NCBI RefSeq assembly: GCF_024298825.1
Contig: NZ_CP101153.1
Span: 682,001-746,000, forward strand
Source of the DNA: Haloglomus salinum
GTDB lineage: Archaea; Halobacteriota; Halobacteria; Halobacteriales; Haloarculaceae
Length of the DNA: 64,000 nucleotides
Reading direction: 5' to 3'
In this document: positions 1 to 9,575 of the stretch, piece by piece
How the letters are laid out: each line of letters begins with the position of its first letter
How positions within the stretch are numbered: position 1 is the stretch's first letter
Notes under the pieces: generated by a model
Databases searched by the model: none
What the model saw: the letters and a program-made list of their open reading frames with translations, nothing else
What the model was told of the DNA's origin: nothing
Program-made: the position numbers and the translations under genes

Positions 1-358
1 CAGCCTCGCGGGCCTCGTAGTGGGACATGACGCCCTGCGAGGTGGTGACGACCAGGGCACCGTAGTCACGGGCCGGGAGGAATCGTTTCTCCCAGCGCTC
101 GAACTCGTCGGCGCCTGCCGAGTAGCGCGGCTTCACCGCGCCACACTGGTTGATGGCTCCCTTCAGTTCGACCTCGAACAGGCCGGCCTTCCCGTCGTCG
201 ACGTACTGGAAGCCGTCGACGTACCCGCGGTCGTAGAGGACCTCGAGCACGGAGCCGATCTCGTTCGAGGCGGGCTCGACCTCATGCGTCAGGTGGCCGA
301 CTCGCTCGGCGTTGTCGATGCCGGACAGCGCGGCGGCCAGTGGATCGTTTCCTGTCAT
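1..358 (-). CDS. rps8: Ribosomal protein uS8 (C-terminus cut by window edge)
   Basis: Small-subunit ribosomal protein uS8, which binds the central domain of 16S rRNA. About 119 codons are visible, beginning [19 protein letters not shown] and running off the window at the C-terminal side. The conserved late region [17 protein letters not shown] identifies the family, so only about ten residues should be missing. The ATG overlaps the uS14 stop by one base (TGATG on the minus strand), which suggests translational coupling. It is the last visible gene of the S10/spc operon. Confidence 0.96.
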   Translation of the reverse strand, partial: MTGNDPLAAALSGIDNAERVGHLTHEVEPASNEIGSVLEVLYDRGYVDGFQYVDDGKAGLFEVELKGAINQCGAVKPRYSAGADEFERWEKRFLPARDYGALVVTTSQGVMSHYEAREA

Positions 359-549
359 CAGTTGTACTTCTCGAACCCCATACCGCGGGCGATCTCCCGG
401 AAGCACTGCCGGCAGAGCCAGATGTCGTACTTGCCGACCAGGCCCTGCTCGCGACCGCACCGCTGGCAGGCCTCCTGCGCGCCGGTGCGCTTCGCGGCGT
501 TCTCGCCCGTGGGTTCCTCGTGCTCTTGTTCCGTTTCGCTCTCGCTCAT
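358..549 (-). CDS. rps14: Ribosomal protein uS14, zinc-binding type
   Basis: Small-subunit protein of the 30S head, 63 residues. Cys28, Cys31, Cys46 and Cys49 form the CX2C-X14-CX2C zinc site of the short archaeal/eukaryal form of uS14. The first 20 residues are an acidic Glu/Thr-rich extension typical of halophiles. The start overlaps the uL5 stop by four bases. The family assignment is secure from the cysteine layout, the length and the position between uL5 and uS8. Confidence 0.96.
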   Translation of the reverse strand: MSESETEQEHEEPTGENAAKRTGAQEACQRCGREQGLVGKYDIWLCRQCFREIARGMGFEKYN

Positions 550-1076
550 TCGTTGACCTCCGCGTCGAACTCGCTCTCGACGAACGCCACCGCGTCGGCC
601 GCATCGAGGCGGTGGCGCGGCGGGATGTCGCTCGTTGCCTTGTCGCGCTTGCGGACCCGGTAGCCCGGCCGGACGAGGTTGACCGTCACGTCCAGCCCGT
701 AGATACCGATGCTCGGGTCGTACTCCTGGCTCGGGAAGTCGGTGTGCTCCTCGACGCCGTAGGAGAAGTTCCCGAACTCGTCGAACTGGCTCGCCGACAG
801 CTCGACGAGCGGCAGCGACGTCTCGAGGAACTCGCGGGCCAGGTCGTCGCGCAGGGTCACCTTCGCGCCGATCGGGTCGCCCTCGCGGACGCCGAACTCG
901 GCGATGGTGCCTTTCGCGGTCGTCCGGACGGGATCTTGCCCAGCGACCTCAGCCAGGATCTCCTCGGCGTTGGCGAGCTCGCGCCCGCCCTCGCCGACAC
1001 CCATGTGGACGACGACCTTCTCGATGCGCGGCTTGCGCATCTCGTGGAACTCTCCGCCCTCGGCTTCACTACTCAT
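546..1076 (-). CDS. rpl5: Ribosomal protein uL5
   Basis: Large-subunit protein that binds 5S rRNA in the central protuberance, 176 residues, the normal archaeal length. The opening [20 protein letters not shown] is followed by the family core [11 protein letters not shown] and later [14 protein letters not shown]. The start at 1076 overlaps the end of eS4 by eight bases, and the stop overlaps uS14. A later Met at the HEMRKP segment would remove only a short acidic leader, so the exact start is slightly uncertain. Confidence 0.96.
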   Translation of the reverse strand: MSSEAEGGEFHEMRKPRIEKVVVHMGVGEGGRELANAEEILAEVAGQDPVRTTAKGTIAEFGVREGDPIGAKVTLRDDLAREFLETSLPLVELSASQFDEFGNFSYGVEEHTDFPSQEYDPSIGIYGLDVTVNLVRPGYRVRKRDKATSDIPPRHRLDAADAVAFVESEFDAEVNE

Positions 1077-1899
1077 CGTCGCTCACCTCCTCGGCGTCGT
1101 CGGCCTCGGGTTCGTCGTCCGTGCCCGCGTCCGCCTCGTCCTCGTCGGCTGTCGCCGACTGCGACGTGTCCTCGTCGGTGGCGGTGACGTCGGGCTCGGC
1201 CTCACCCTCGTCGTCGGTGAAGTTCTCGTCGATGACGACGACGTAGTCCTCGACCGTCTCGAAGCGGCCGTCGTCGCCCTCGATGAGGACGTTGTTCTTC
1301 GAGGAGCCGGGGGTGACCTGGATCTGGTCGATGCGGCCGATCTCGCCGGCGTGCGTGCCGCGGACGGCCGTCACTAAGGCCCCCTCCTCGTACGGGAAGT
1401 GGGCCACGATGGACTTGTCGTCGTTCGAGACGACGACGGAGTCGTTGGGCGAGATCTGGTCGTCGCCGGACCGGAGCGTGGCGCCGTCGTGCAGGGTGAG
1501 CTGCGTGTGGCCGCCAGCCTCCTGGGTCTTGCCGACGACCTTGCCGAGGCGCGAGCCAGCGCTGTCGGCGTCGATGGCGGTCAGCGCGAGCCGACCGCCC
1601 TCGTCGGGGAAGACCCGATAGTGCTCGTCGCGCTCGGTGAACTCGAGGATGTCGAACATCCCGATGGGGCGCTCCTCGTCGGAGGCCGGCTCACCGTTCA
1701 CGAGCACGTTGTCCTGCTCGAGCGCGTAGCGGGTCTCCTTCCGGGAGTCCGCGTAGTCGAGCACGTCACGCAGGACGATGAGCAGCGGGACCCCGCTCTC
1801 ACCGTGCGGGCCGGCGTCGGCCTTGACGGTGTAGGTGGCGGTCTTGCGCTCGACGGGCCACGACTTCGGCACGGAGAGTCGCTTCTGGTGGCGCGTCAT
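1069..1899 (-). CDS. rps4e: Ribosomal protein eS4 with acidic C-terminal tail
   Basis: Archaeal/eukaryal small-subunit protein eS4, 276 residues. It begins [19 protein letters not shown], a strongly conserved family start, then an S4-like RNA-binding segment (about 45-100) and a KOW-like segment near 175-205 ([15 protein letters not shown]). From about residue 228 the protein becomes a tail of Asp, Glu, Ala and Thr some 45 residues long. The core matches archaeal eS4; the tail is an extension beyond the usual fold. Translationally coupled to uL24 upstream (four-base overlap) and uL5 downstream. Confidence 0.95.
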   Translation of the reverse strand: MTRHQKRLSVPKSWPVERKTATYTVKADAGPHGESGVPLLIVLRDVLDYADSRKETRYALEQDNVLVNGEPASDEERPIGMFDILEFTERDEHYRVFPDEGGRLALTAIDADSAGSRLGKVVGKTQEAGGHTQLTLHDGATLRSGDDQISPNDSVVVSNDDKSIVAHFPYEEGALVTAVRGTHAGEIGRIDQIQVTPGSSKNNVLIEGDDGRFETVEDYVVVIDENFTDDEGEAEPDVTATDEDTSQSATADEDEADAGTDDEPEADDAEEVSDDE

Positions 1900-2270
1900 T
1901 CGTCGTCACCTCCCTCGTTCTCGGTCTGTTCCAGCCGCTCCTCGCGCAGGTCGTCCTCGAGGTCGAGACTCGTCACGACGAGGTTCGACGCGTCGAGGTC
2001 ACGGGGAACCTCCTCCCCGTCTGCCTTCTCGACGGTCACGTCCTCGACGTTGATGGTCGCCGACCGGAGATCGACGTCGACGACCTCGCCGGTCTCTCCG
2101 GCGAAGTCGCCACGCTGGACCTCCACGGTATCGCCCGCGTTGACGCGGACGGACCGCTGGCCGTACTCCTCTCGGAGGTCCTCCGAGAGGTGGGCACGGA
2201 CCTGCTTCTGCTTCTCGTGGAGCGGCGCACGTCGCTGTCGTGTCCGCTGTTTGGATGGCTGCTTGCTCAT
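1896..2270 (-). CDS. rpl24: Ribosomal protein uL24
   Basis: Large-subunit assembly protein uL24, 124 residues, located at the exit-tunnel side of the 50S subunit. The N-terminal basic stretch [20 protein letters not shown] is characteristic of archaeal uL24. The KOW motif follows at about 40-70 ([20 protein letters not shown]). The C-terminus is acidic, ending in ENEGGDDE. The gene overlaps uL14 and eS4 by four bases on each side. Confidence 0.96.
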   Translation of the reverse strand: MSKQPSKQRTRQRRAPLHEKQKQVRAHLSEDLREEYGQRSVRVNAGDTVEVQRGDFAGETGEVVDVDLRSATINVEDVTVEKADGEEVPRDLDASNLVVTSLDLEDDLREERLEQTENEGGDDE

Positions 2271-2665
2271 ACTATCATCGTCGCGGTGGACGCGATGGAG
2301 CCGAACCGCTCGGCCACTTCGCGTGCGATGGGGCCCTTGAGTTCGGTCCCGCGGGGGTCCTCGTTGTCGTCGACGACGACCGCCGCGTTGTCCTCGAACT
2401 TCACGCGCGTCCCGTCGGGACGGCGGATGGGCTTGCGCTGCCGGATGATGACCGCAGGCAGGACCTGCCGTCGCATCTCCGGGGTGCCCTTCGTGACGGA
2501 GACGGTGACCTTGTCACCGAGTCCGGCCTTCGGGTGCCGGTTCTTCGTGCCGGACTGGCCGGCCACGCTGATGACCTTCAGCTCGCGGGCACCGGTGTTG
2601 TCCGCACACCGGATGAGCGAGCCCTTCTCCAGGCCGGGCGTGACGTCGGCGTTGAGCGCCTCCAT
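2267..2665 (-). CDS. rpl14: Ribosomal protein uL14
   Basis: Large-subunit protein uL14, 132 residues, located at the subunit interface. Family signatures are [20 protein letters not shown] near residue 15 and [20 protein letters not shown] near 52-71, followed by [20 protein letters not shown]. The length is normal for archaea. The start codon shares one base with the uS17 stop and the 3' end overlaps uL24 by four bases. This is an ordinary operon member with no irregularity seen. Confidence 0.97.
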   Translation of the reverse strand: MEALNADVTPGLEKGSLIRCADNTGARELKVISVAGQSGTKNRHPKAGLGDKVTVSVTKGTPEMRRQVLPAVIIRQRKPIRRPDGTRVKFEDNAAVVVDDNEDPRGTELKGPIAREVAERFGSIASTATMIV

Positions 2666-2991
2666 CAGTCGTCACCCTCCTTGATGTCTATCACGACGTG
2701 GCTCTTCGTCTTCGAGAGCGGTCGTGTCTCTGCGATACGGACCGTGTCGCCGACCTCTACCTCGAGGCACGGCGGGTGGTGTGCGGATACCCGCGACCGG
2801 CGTTTCATCAGCCGGTCGTACTTGGGTACCGTCACGTCGTACTCCCGCTCGACGACGACGGTCTTGTCCATGTCTGTCGAGGCTACCTGTCCCTCGATGA
2901 CCCCGCCCCGCACGGAGAGCTCCCCGTGGAAGGGACAGTTGGGGTCGGCACAGGCCGCCTCAGGTTCGGTTGCGTTCAGTCCTAGCGCCAT
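2665..2991 (-). CDS. rps17: Ribosomal protein uS17
   Basis: Small-subunit primary 16S rRNA-binding protein uS17, 108 residues. The N-terminal segment [18 protein letters not shown] is the archaeal/eukaryal extension. The OB-fold core follows with [19 protein letters not shown] and [20 protein letters not shown]. The start lies inside the end of Rnp1 (ten-base overlap), so the two are probably translationally coupled. The alternative Met at TDMDKTVV is internal to the core and can be excluded as a start. Confidence 0.96.
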   Translation of the reverse strand: MALGLNATEPEAACADPNCPFHGELSVRGGVIEGQVASTDMDKTVVVEREYDVTVPKYDRLMKRRSRVSAHHPPCLEVEVGDTVRIAETRPLSKTKSHVVIDIKEGDD

Positions 2992-3359
2992 ATCGAATCA
3001 CCTCTATGTTCGGTCCGTCGGGCCGGGCGGGCGACGAGTCGCTCACCTGCCACGGTCACGAACGCGTCCTCGGCCTCCTGCACGCCACCGGGGCGTGCCG
3101 AGGCGTCATCGCTCGGGGTCGTGTCCGCAGGCAGGCGGAACTCGAACGTCGCCGCCGCCTTCGGGACCTGCCGCACGCTGGCCCCCGAGTCCTGCGCACC
3201 ACCGACAGCGTCGCTGCTCTCGACGAGCAGCGTCCGCTCGGTCTCCTCGACCACCCGCCCCGCGATGCCGACGTACCCGTCGTGGGTGGCGTCGGCGACG
3301 CGGACCGGCAGGCCGGTGAGTTCGTGGCGCGGCAGCGTCTCGGGGGTCAGCATCGTCAC
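2982..3359 (-). CDS. rnp1: RNase P protein component 1 (Rnp1/Rpp29/Pop4)
   Basis: Protein subunit of archaeal RNase P, homologous to human Rpp29, which works with Rpp21 on the RNA specificity domain during tRNA 5' processing. It has 125 residues. The family core is [20 protein letters not shown] then [16 protein letters not shown], with the C-terminal [20 protein letters not shown]. Its place between uL29 and uS17 is the conserved archaeal position for this gene. The RNA subunit is encoded in this same window at about 57 kb. Confidence 0.93.
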   Translation of the reverse strand: MTMLTPETLPRHELTGLPVRVADATHDGYVGIAGRVVEETERTLLVESSDAVGGAQDSGASVRQVPKAAATFEFRLPADTTPSDDASARPGGVQEAEDAFVTVAGERLVARPARRTEHRGDSIWR

Positions 3360-3559
3360 TCGTCAGCCTCCTCGTTCTGGATCGTCTTGATGCGGGCGAT
3401 GGCCTTCCGGAGCTCCGGGATCCGCCCGGGGTTGTCCGGCGCGCCACCGGCCGCCTGCACGGCCCGCGCGTTCAGGAGCTCCGTCTCGAGCTCGTCGAGC
3501 TCGGACTCCCGCTCGGCGGGCGTCATGTCGCGGATCTCCTCGACGTGCAGGATGGTCAT
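3356..3559 (-). CDS. rpl29: Ribosomal protein uL29
   Basis: Large-subunit protein uL29, 67 residues, a two-helix hairpin near the exit tunnel where SRP docks. The sequence shows [20 protein letters not shown] then [20 protein letters not shown] and the family end [20 protein letters not shown]. The Gly/Ala-rich turn between the helices is normal for archaea. The ATG overlaps the uS3 stop and the stop overlaps Rnp1, each by four bases. Confidence 0.96.
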   Translation of the reverse strand: MTILHVEEIRDMTPAERESELDELETELLNARAVQAAGGAPDNPGRIPELRKAIARIKTIQNEEADE

Positions 3560-4557
3560 TCGTCGTCACCCTCCTCGTCCTCGTCCTCGTCGGCATCCGC
3601 CGACTCCGAGTCGTCCTCGGCCGGGGCCTGTGCGCCCTCGTCGGCCTCGTCGGGCATCTGCTCCATCAGGTCGTCGGCCTCCTCCTCGACGGACTCCTCG
3701 AGCTCCTCGAGGTCGTCCTCGATCTCCTCGTCGGGCTCGACGGCCGGGGCGGGCTCCTCCTCGTCCTCGAGGACCTCCTCTTCGATGTCCGCCTCGTCGA
3801 GGACCTCCTCCTCGGTGTCGGCGGCGTCGCCCTCGGTGGTCTCCGCGAGGTCCTCGGGCTCGCCCTCGCCAGCCATGCCGGCGTCCTCGGGCGCGTCGCC
3901 CTCACCCTCGAGGAGCTCCTCGACGCTCTCGTCGGACTCCTCGATGTAGTCCTCGACCTCGACGTCCTCGTAGACCTCGAAGTCGTCGGGGAGCACGGCG
4001 TCGGGGCCGATGATCTTCACGTCGACACCGATGGTGCCGAGCTTCATCACGGCGACCCCCTGACCGTGGTCGACCACGGTCTCGGCGGGCTCGCCGTTGT
4101 GCTTGATGTAGCCGCGGTTGAACTTCTCAACGCGCGACCGGGCGCCCGTGACCTTCCCGCTCAGGACGATCTCGGCGCCCTTCGCGCCGGACTCCATGAT
4201 GCGGTCGATGGTCGTGTGGCCGGCCTTCCGGAAGTACCAGCCACGTTCGAGCGCGTTCGCCAGCCGGTCGGCGACGATCTGCGCGTTGAGGTCCGGCTCG
4301 TCCACCTCCTGGACGTCGATCTGCGGGTCGTCCATGTCGAAGCGGGACTCGAGCTCGGAGGTGATCTTCCGGATGTTCTTTCCGCCCTTGCCGATGACCA
4401 TCCCGGGCTTCTCGGCCTTGAGGACGATCTGGGTCCCCATCGGGGTCTGGGCGACATCCATGCCGCCGTAGCCCGCTCGGGACAGTTCGGACTGGAAGAA
4501 CTCGTCGATCTGGGTCCGTTCGAGGCCGTTCTCGATGAACTGGTGTTCGTCTGCCAT
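3556..4557 (-). CDS. rps3: Ribosomal protein uS3 with a very long acidic tail
   Basis: Small-subunit protein uS3, 333 residues when started at [20 protein letters not shown]. An upstream in-frame Met (4614) would run into uL22, and the chosen ATG shares one base with the uL22 stop. The KH domain is visible at about 45-80 ([19 protein letters not shown]), followed by the C-terminal domain with [20 protein letters not shown]. From about residue 205 to the end, some 125 residues are almost wholly Asp, Glu, Ala, Gly and Ser. Short acidic tails occur in haloarchaeal uS3; this one is long. Confidence 0.95.
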   Translation of the reverse strand: MADEHQFIENGLERTQIDEFFQSELSRAGYGGMDVAQTPMGTQIVLKAEKPGMVIGKGGKNIRKITSELESRFDMDDPQIDVQEVDEPDLNAQIVADRLANALERGWYFRKAGHTTIDRIMESGAKGAEIVLSGKVTGARSRVEKFNRGYIKHNGEPAETVVDHGQGVAVMKLGTIGVDVKIIGPDAVLPDDFEVYEDVEVEDYIEESDESVEELLEGEGDAPEDAGMAGEGEPEDLAETTEGDAADTEEEVLDEADIEEEVLEDEEEPAPAVEPDEEIEDDLEELEESVEEEADDLMEQMPDEADEGAQAPAEDDSESADADEDEDEEGDDE

Positions 4558-5021
4558 TATTCGGTCTCCTCCTGGGTCAGGATCATCTCGACGTCGACCT
4601 GCGGGGTGTTCCACTCGGAGGCGCGTCCGAACGCACGGGGCTTGCGCCCCGGGGACTCGCCCACCTTGTGGGCGGCGACGTGCATGATGGCCATGCTCTC
4701 GCCGTCGAACCCCTGGTGGTCGGCGTTGCCGATGGCGTTCTCCAGCAGGTCGAGGAAGGCCTTGCTGGCCTTCTCCGGGTATCGACCCGCGTCCCAGCCA
4801 TCGATGTCGTTGCGGTGACCGACCCCGGAGTTGTGGGACTTGAATGGGACCGACGTCTCGCCGGCGATCACCTCTTCGAGGTAATCGATGGCGTCGCCGG
4901 CCGTCATGCCCTTGATCTCGCGGGCGATCTCCTTGCTGTGCTTGTGGCTCATGTGCCGCTCCCGGAGCATCGCTTTCGCCGTCGAGTCCGGGTCGGCATC
5001 GACCGAGTAGCTGATTCCCAT
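4557..5021 (-). CDS. rpl22: Ribosomal protein uL22
   Basis: Large-subunit protein uL22, 154 residues, with the beta-hairpin that lines the exit tunnel. It begins MGISYSVDADPDSTAKAMLR, typical of archaeal uL22, and contains MSHKHSKEIAREIKGMTAGD and the conserved GESPGRKPRAFGRASEWNTP near the tip region. The C-terminus QVDVEMILTQEETE completes the family fold. Three bases separate it from uS19 upstream, and its stop overlaps the uS3 start. Confidence 0.96.
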   Translation of the reverse strand: MGISYSVDADPDSTAKAMLRERHMSHKHSKEIAREIKGMTAGDAIDYLEEVIAGETSVPFKSHNSGVGHRNDIDGWDAGRYPEKASKAFLDLLENAIGNADHQGFDGESMAIMHVAAHKVGESPGRKPRAFGRASEWNTPQVDVEMILTQEETE

Positions 5022-5024
5022 GGT

Positions 5025-5453
5025 TTACTTGAGGGGCACGAACTTCGAGGACCGGGTCGCGCCGATGCCGGCCTGGCCGTGTTCGACCGAGGTCCGGGTG
5101 AGGGTGAACTCGCCCAGGAAGTGGCCCAGCATCTCCGGCTCGACCAGAACGCGCTCGAACTCGTGGCCGTTGTACACCTCGAAGGTGAGACCGACCATCT
5201 CGGGGACGATCGGCATGTCACGCAGGTGCGTCCGGAGCGGGTTGTTGGCCGTCGCTTCCTCCTCGGCCTCGCGGGCGTCCTCGAGCAGTTTCTGCTGCTC
5301 GGTCGTCAGCCCTCGGGTGATGCTCCGCCGCTGGCGGGCGGGCAGCAGTTCGGCGACCTCCTCCAGCGACAGCTCCTGGAGCTCGTCGAGCGTGTGACCG
5401 CGGTACGTGAACTCCTCGTCCTTGTCGCGGCCGATCTGGTATTCGGAACTCAT
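5025..5453 (-). CDS. rps19: Ribosomal protein uS19
   Basis: Small-subunit head protein uS19, 142 residues. The N-terminal half ([20 protein letters not shown]) is the archaeal extension. The core follows with [20 protein letters not shown] and ends in the conserved [19 protein letters not shown]. Length and motif order fit the archaeal family. The start overlaps the uL2 stop by four bases. Confidence 0.96.
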   Translation of the reverse strand: MSSEYQIGRDKDEEFTYRGHTLDELQELSLEEVAELLPARQRRSITRGLTTEQQKLLEDAREAEEEATANNPLRTHLRDMPIVPEMVGLTFEVYNGHEFERVLVEPEMLGHFLGEFTLTRTSVEHGQAGIGATRSSKFVPLK

Positions 5454-6187
5454 GATTTGTCTCGGCCCCCTTTGCCCCCGCGGCCCGTCCGCCGCGAGGA
5501 GATGTCACCGACCTTGCGTCCCGGCGGGGCGTTCCGGGAGATACTCTTCGGCTTGCCGGGGTGCTGGCGGCCACCGCCACCGAACGGGTGGTCGACGGCG
5601 TTCATCGCCACACCACGGACGGTGGGGTACTTCCCACCGCGCGCTCGCATCTTGTGGTGCTTGTTGCCGGCCTTGACGAACGGCTTCTCCGTTCGGCCGC
5701 CGCCGGCGACCACGCCGATGGTGGCGCGGCAGTCCGGCGAGAGGCGCCGGACCTCACCGGAGGGGAGCTGGACCACGGCCGCGTTGCGGTCGTGGGTCAG
5801 GAGGTCCGCGCTGACGCCGGAGGCGCGCGCGAACTTCCCACCGTCGCCGGGCTGGCGCTCGACGTTGCAGACCGGGACCCCTTCCGGAATCTCGGCCAGC
5901 GGGAGCGTGTTGCCCGGTGCCACCTCGGCGCTGACGCCGAGCTGGAGCGTGTCCCCGACGGCGATGCCCTCGGGAGCGAGCACGAGCCGGCGGTCGCCGT
6001 CCTCGAACTGGATGTCCGCGACCGGCGCGCTACGCGCGGGGTCGTGCTCGATGCCGACGACCTCCCCGGAGATCACGTCGCCGTCTTCGACCTTCCGGTG
6101 GGAGAGGTCGGCCTTGTAGCGGTGCGAGGGCGCACGGAACGTGGGGGTACCGCGCCCACGCCGCTGGCCCTGGATACGACGCCCCAT
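5450..6187 (-). CDS. rpl2: Ribosomal protein uL2
   Basis: Large-subunit protein uL2, 245 residues, required for subunit association and close to the peptidyl-transferase centre. It starts [20 protein letters not shown] and shows the conserved [20 protein letters not shown], where the histidine loop approaches the catalytic rRNA. The C-terminus [18 protein letters not shown] is basic. It directly abuts uL23 (6188), and the length is normal for archaea. Confidence 0.97.
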   Translation of the reverse strand: MGRRIQGQRRGRGTPTFRAPSHRYKADLSHRKVEDGDVISGEVVGIEHDPARSAPVADIQFEDGDRRLVLAPEGIAVGDTLQLGVSAEVAPGNTLPLAEIPEGVPVCNVERQPGDGGKFARASGVSADLLTHDRNAAVVQLPSGEVRRLSPDCRATIGVVAGGGRTEKPFVKAGNKHHKMRARGGKYPTVRGVAMNAVDHPFGGGGRQHPGKPKSISRNAPPGRKVGDISSRRTGRGGKGGRDKS

Positions 6188-6445
6188 TCAGAACACCCCC
6201 ACGCGGGACGCGACGTCCTGTGCGTCGTCGTCCTCGTGTAGCGTGATGGTCGCCTTCTTGTGACCCTGCATCGTGTTCTGGGTGTTGACGTTCGTGACGC
6301 GCACGTCGAAGCGCTCCTCGACGGCGGCCGCGATCTCGTCCTTGTTCGCGCCCATGTCACAGACGAACTCGAGCTTGTTCTCGAAGTCCATCTTGTTCAT
6401 GGCCTTCTCCGTGACGAGCGGGTGCTTGACGACATCTCCCGTCAT
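6188..6445 (-). CDS. rpl23: Ribosomal protein uL23
   Basis: Large-subunit exit-tunnel protein uL23, 85 residues, starting MTGDVVKHPLVTEKAMNKMD. The open frame extends far upstream, but this ATG overlaps the uL4 stop by four bases and gives the correct family length. The core FVCDMGANKDEIAAAVEERF then VTNVNTQNTMQGHKKATITL is diagnostic. uL23 is part of the docking platform for SRP and the Sec translocon. Confidence 0.96.
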   Translation of the reverse strand: MTGDVVKHPLVTEKAMNKMDFENKLEFVCDMGANKDEIAAAVEERFDVRVTNVNTQNTMQGHKKATITLHEDDDAQDVASRVGVF

Positions 6446-7188
6446 CGTCCGCTCACCCCCTCGATGGCGGATTCGGTGAACAGCGTCAGGCGGCCCGGAT
6501 GCGTACCAGGCGCGAGGTCCTCCGCGTTGACCTCGTCGGCCGTCGCGACGTCGACGCCCGCGAGGTTGCGGGCGGCGCGCGAGGGTTCCTCGCTGGTCAC
6601 GACGAGCACGGACTTCGGGCTCTTGTACTTCCGACCGCGGCCCTTGCCCTTGCCGGCGCGGACCTTGCGGCCCTCGTCGGCGCGCTCGACGTCGTCGGCG
6701 ACGCCGAGTGCCTCCAGCACACCCAGGGCCTCCTGGGTCTTCTGCAGGTCCTCGAACTCGTCGGAGACGACGAGCGGGAACGCGACGTCCTCGTCGAAGT
6801 CGTGGCCACGCTCGGCGACGAGCTCGCCGTCCGTGGTGGCCGCCAGTGCCGAGCGAACGGCGAGCTGGCGCTCCTTGTCGTTGATGTCGAGCGTGCGGTC
6901 CTTCTCGGCCTTCGGCGGGTGCGCCGGGCGCCCACCCACCGTCTGGGGGACGCGCTTGGCGACGCCGTTCTGCCGGGGGACGTGCGCCATCCCACGGCCG
7001 GAGCCGGGGGACTCGGCGGGCGTCCGCAGGCCCGCGAACTCGTCGGTACCGTAGTCCTGTCGTCGGTTGGCCTGGGCGGCGAGCACGGCGCGCTTGATGA
7101 GGTCCGGTCGGTGGACCGTCTCGAACACGTCTGGCAGCTCGATGCTGCCAGCGTCCTCGCCGTCCAGGTCGCGTACTGTTGCTTCCAT
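6442..7188 (-). CDS. rpl4: Ribosomal protein uL4
   Basis: Large-subunit protein uL4, 248 residues, whose extended loop reaches into the exit tunnel. It starts MEATVRDLDGEDAGSIELPD, a typical archaeal opening, and has IKRAVLAAQANRRQDYGTDE and the tunnel loop GRGMAHVPRQNGVAKRVPQT. The later part includes KGKGRGRKYKSPKSVLVVTS. Three bases separate the start from the uL3 stop and four bases overlap uL23. In many bacteria uL4 represses its own operon; nothing here tests that for this species. Confidence 0.96.
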   Translation of the reverse strand: MEATVRDLDGEDAGSIELPDVFETVHRPDLIKRAVLAAQANRRQDYGTDEFAGLRTPAESPGSGRGMAHVPRQNGVAKRVPQTVGGRPAHPPKAEKDRTLDINDKERQLAVRSALAATTDGELVAERGHDFDEDVAFPLVVSDEFEDLQKTQEALGVLEALGVADDVERADEGRKVRAGKGKGRGRKYKSPKSVLVVTSEEPSRAARNLAGVDVATADEVNAEDLAPGTHPGRLTLFTESAIEGVSGR

Positions 7189-7191
7189 GAT

Positions 7192-8199
7192 CTATCCCTG
7201 GTTGGATTCCGTGGAGACGTACCGCACCTCGGGGTCGAGGGGCGGCTGCTTCGTCGCGCGGACCGCGGGGCGGAGACGCAGGAGGCGCTTGTTCGGGCCC
7301 GGAACGGAGCCCTTCACCAGCGCGTACGACCCGTCGACCTCGCCGTAGTTGACGAAGCCGCCGTCCGGCGCCATCTCGCCCTCGTCCAGCGCGAGGAGTC
7401 GCTTGTTCAGTTCCGTCCGCTGGCTGTAGCCCATCTGGCCCTGCTGCGGGACCGTCGAGCGGACGCGAGAGGGGTTCCACGGACCGAGGTTGCCGATGCG
7501 TCGGCGCCACCCCTGGCGTGCGTGCTTGCCCTTCCGCTTCTGGACGCCCCAGCGCTTGACCGGGCCCTGGGTGCCCTTGCCCTTCGTGACGCCCGAGATG
7601 TCGGCGTACTCGCCGGCACGGAAGACATCGGTCACGTCGTGTGCGCCACCCTCCTCGAGGAGGTCCATGGCGAACTCGACGCGTGCGTCGACGGACGGGC
7701 CGCCGACACGCGTCTCCATGACATCCGGGGTCGTCTTCGGGACGCTCGGGAGCTCACCGGGGACGGTGTGCGTGATGAGGCGCACGTCGTCCACGCGGCC
7801 CTCGTCGAGGGCCGTCTGGAGGTCCGAATCGTCCATCTCGTCCGGGGCGGAGACCGCACGCGAGAGGTCGTCGTGACGGTTCTCGGCGTCGGCCCACACC
7901 TCGGTAATCGGTCGCTGTCCGTACGGCGTCGACTCGTAGGCTCGCAGGGCGGCCGCCCGGACGGGCGGCGTCTCCACGACCGTCACGGGGACGGTCTCCT
8001 CCATCCCCTCGCGGGGGGAGTCGGGTTCGTCGTTGATCATGACGACGTGCGTCATGCCGGCCTTGTAGCCGGCGAACCCCTGGATGGCAGCCTGGTCGCC
8101 GTCGGCCGGCCAGGTCGAGATGCGAGGCACCTCGCTGTCCGTCCGCGACCGGGGGCTGTAGCCCATCGAGCCCTTGCGTGGTCTGCTCGGTTGTGGCAT
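7192..8199 (-). CDS. rpl3: Ribosomal protein uL3
   Basis: Large-subunit protein uL3, 335 residues from MPQPSRPRKGSMGYSPRSR, the conserved archaeal start. A longer frame to 8277 adds residues with no family character and was rejected. Features include the GFAGYKAGMTHVVMINDEPD segment and the tryptophan-finger region GVTKGKGTQGPVKRWGVQKR, followed by RQGWRRRIGNLGPWNPSRVR. It lies 129 bases downstream of the SPOUT methyltransferase gene, so it may be co-transcribed from the promoter near 9335 or have its own start in that gap. Confidence 0.96.
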   Translation of the reverse strand: MPQPSRPRKGSMGYSPRSRTDSEVPRISTWPADGDQAAIQGFAGYKAGMTHVVMINDEPDSPREGMEETVPVTVVETPPVRAAALRAYESTPYGQRPITEVWADAENRHDDLSRAVSAPDEMDDSDLQTALDEGRVDDVRLITHTVPGELPSVPKTTPDVMETRVGGPSVDARVEFAMDLLEEGGAHDVTDVFRAGEYADISGVTKGKGTQGPVKRWGVQKRKGKHARQGWRRRIGNLGPWNPSRVRSTVPQQGQMGYSQRTELNKRLLALDEGEMAPDGGFVNYGEVDGSYALVKGSVPGPNKRLLRLRPAVRATKQPPLDPEVRYVSTESNQG

Positions 8200-8328
8200 G
8201 TGTTGTGTTCCTCTGTCTGCTGTCTGGTGGGCGCCTCGTATGGGGTGCGAGAGGGCCGAATCCGCCCCGCGCAACAACGCACGTGGGCGTCCCTCGTCGC
8301 ACCGTGGAACTCGACGCCCCCGAACCCC

Positions 8329-9276
8329 CTACTGCCGGGGGAGACGCAGGGACGAGAGCGTTGCGAACATCGCCTCTTCCGTTCGCACTGTCTCGCTTCC
8401 CTGGTCGGGGACCGTGTTGAGCCAGAGGTCGAACCGCGGGTCGCGCGGTTCGTTATCGGTGGCGCCACCTGCCTCGCCGGCGGGTGCGCCGTCGTCGTCG
8501 GTGTCGGTGTGGCCGGCCACGGCCACGGTACCAGTCTCACTCGGAGTCCCCTCGCGCGCCGCATCCTCGATGTCGAGGATGGCGGGGAGCCCCCGTTCGG
8601 GAGCCCCGAAAGCCACCGTCCAGCCGCCGGCCGACTGACACTCCCCGCGAAGGGAGTCGAGTCGGGCGACGGTGAGCCGCTCCCCGAAGCGCGACGCGGC
8701 GATACGGACGCCGGCGTCGGCTCGGGTGAGCGTGGTGGCCAGGTCCGCGCGTTCGACGTCGAACCCCGGCTGGGGTTCGTCGACGAGCTTCGCACGGACC
8801 GGTTCGCGTGAAGAGACCCTGACGGTCACGCGTTCCCCCTCGCGCGGGGCCGCCATTCCTGGCGGCACCGGCAGGGAGATCGGGTGTTGCAGGCCGCAAT
8901 TGACCCGGACGCGCTCCTCAGGTCCGACCTCGGTCACGATGCCCTGTCTTGACGACCCCGAACCGTTCGATCCGGAGCCGGTCTGTGCACCCAGGTGGAG
9001 CGGCGGCAGCACGCCCGCGTACTCCAGTTCGCTCCGCCTGCCCCAGGCCTCCTTTCGGAGGTAGGGCGCCGTGGCGGCGTACGCGAGTACGGTGTGCACG
9101 AACCCGCCGTCACCCCAGCTGGCGTCACGCTCCCCGACGGGGTCGGGGTAGACGACCAGCCGGTCGACCCGGAAGACCGCCGCCGCGCGGGCGACGGAGC
9201 CGAGTTTGCGGGTCGCAGCCCGCTTGTCCTCGGCTTCCCGGACCAGTGACGACGGCACGAGCACGCTGCGTGTCAT
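8329..9276 (-). CDS. SPOUT-family RNA methyltransferase (COG2106-like)
   Basis: Probable SAM-dependent RNA methyltransferase of the SPOUT class, 315 residues from MTRSVLVPSSLVREAEDKRA. The N-terminal part reads KLGSVARAAAVFRVDRLVVY, and an OB-like insert follows near 110-180 (QGIVTEVGPEERVRVNCGLQ). The C-terminal part has GGWTVAFGAPERGLPAI and FDLWLNTVPDQGSETVRTEE, resembling the knotted SAM-binding end of this family. Archaeal homologues commonly lie next to rpl3, as here. Whether it modifies 23S rRNA is inference. The open frame extends upstream, but this ATG gives the family start and follows a TATA box. Confidence 0.85.
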   Translation of the reverse strand: MTRSVLVPSSLVREAEDKRAATRKLGSVARAAAVFRVDRLVVYPDPVGERDASWGDGGFVHTVLAYAATAPYLRKEAWGRRSELEYAGVLPPLHLGAQTGSGSNGSGSSRQGIVTEVGPEERVRVNCGLQHPISLPVPPGMAAPREGERVTVRVSSREPVRAKLVDEPQPGFDVERADLATTLTRADAGVRIAASRFGERLTVARLDSLRGECQSAGGWTVAFGAPERGLPAILDIEDAAREGTPSETGTVAVAGHTDTDDDGAPAGEAGGATDNEPRDPRFDLWLNTVPDQGSETVRTEEAMFATLSSLRLPRQ

Positions 9277-9331
9277 GCCGTGGCGCTTCCACGCCGGGCC
9301 ACTAGACTGTGCCGGTCGTACCGAATCCGCG

Positions 9332-9340
9332 CATAAAAGG
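9332..9340 (-). promoter_or_regulatory. TATA box for the SPOUT-S10/spc operon
   Basis: Read on the minus strand the sequence is CCTTTTATG, an archaeal TATA element in a GC-rich setting. It lies about 56-64 bases before the methyltransferase ATG at 9276, so transcription would start near 9305-9310 with a leader of roughly 30 bases. No other TATA-like element is visible just upstream of this operon. Confidence 0.5.
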
Positions 9341-9575
9341 ATAGTGTTTCTACACGGCGTCTGTGGCCGTCTCGCACGGGTTTCGCCGTGGGAACGCGTG
9401 TCGTGGTCGCGGTAAACAGTGCCGGAACATGGGTGTGTCGGTCGTGCGGTTCGCGGGCACCCGGAAGATGCTGCAACCCTCTCGGGAGCCCTCGACCGCT
9501 CGAACGACGACAGCGACCGAAAGGAGTTCCCCAACGACAGCGACCCAAAGGACACCGACGAGCAAAGGACACCGA

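Noticed and set aside
6446-7510. Extension of the uL23 frame upstream to a 440-codon ORF
   Set aside because: The extension overlaps uL4 and part of uL3 in another frame; the real uL23 start overlaps the uL4 stop by four bases.
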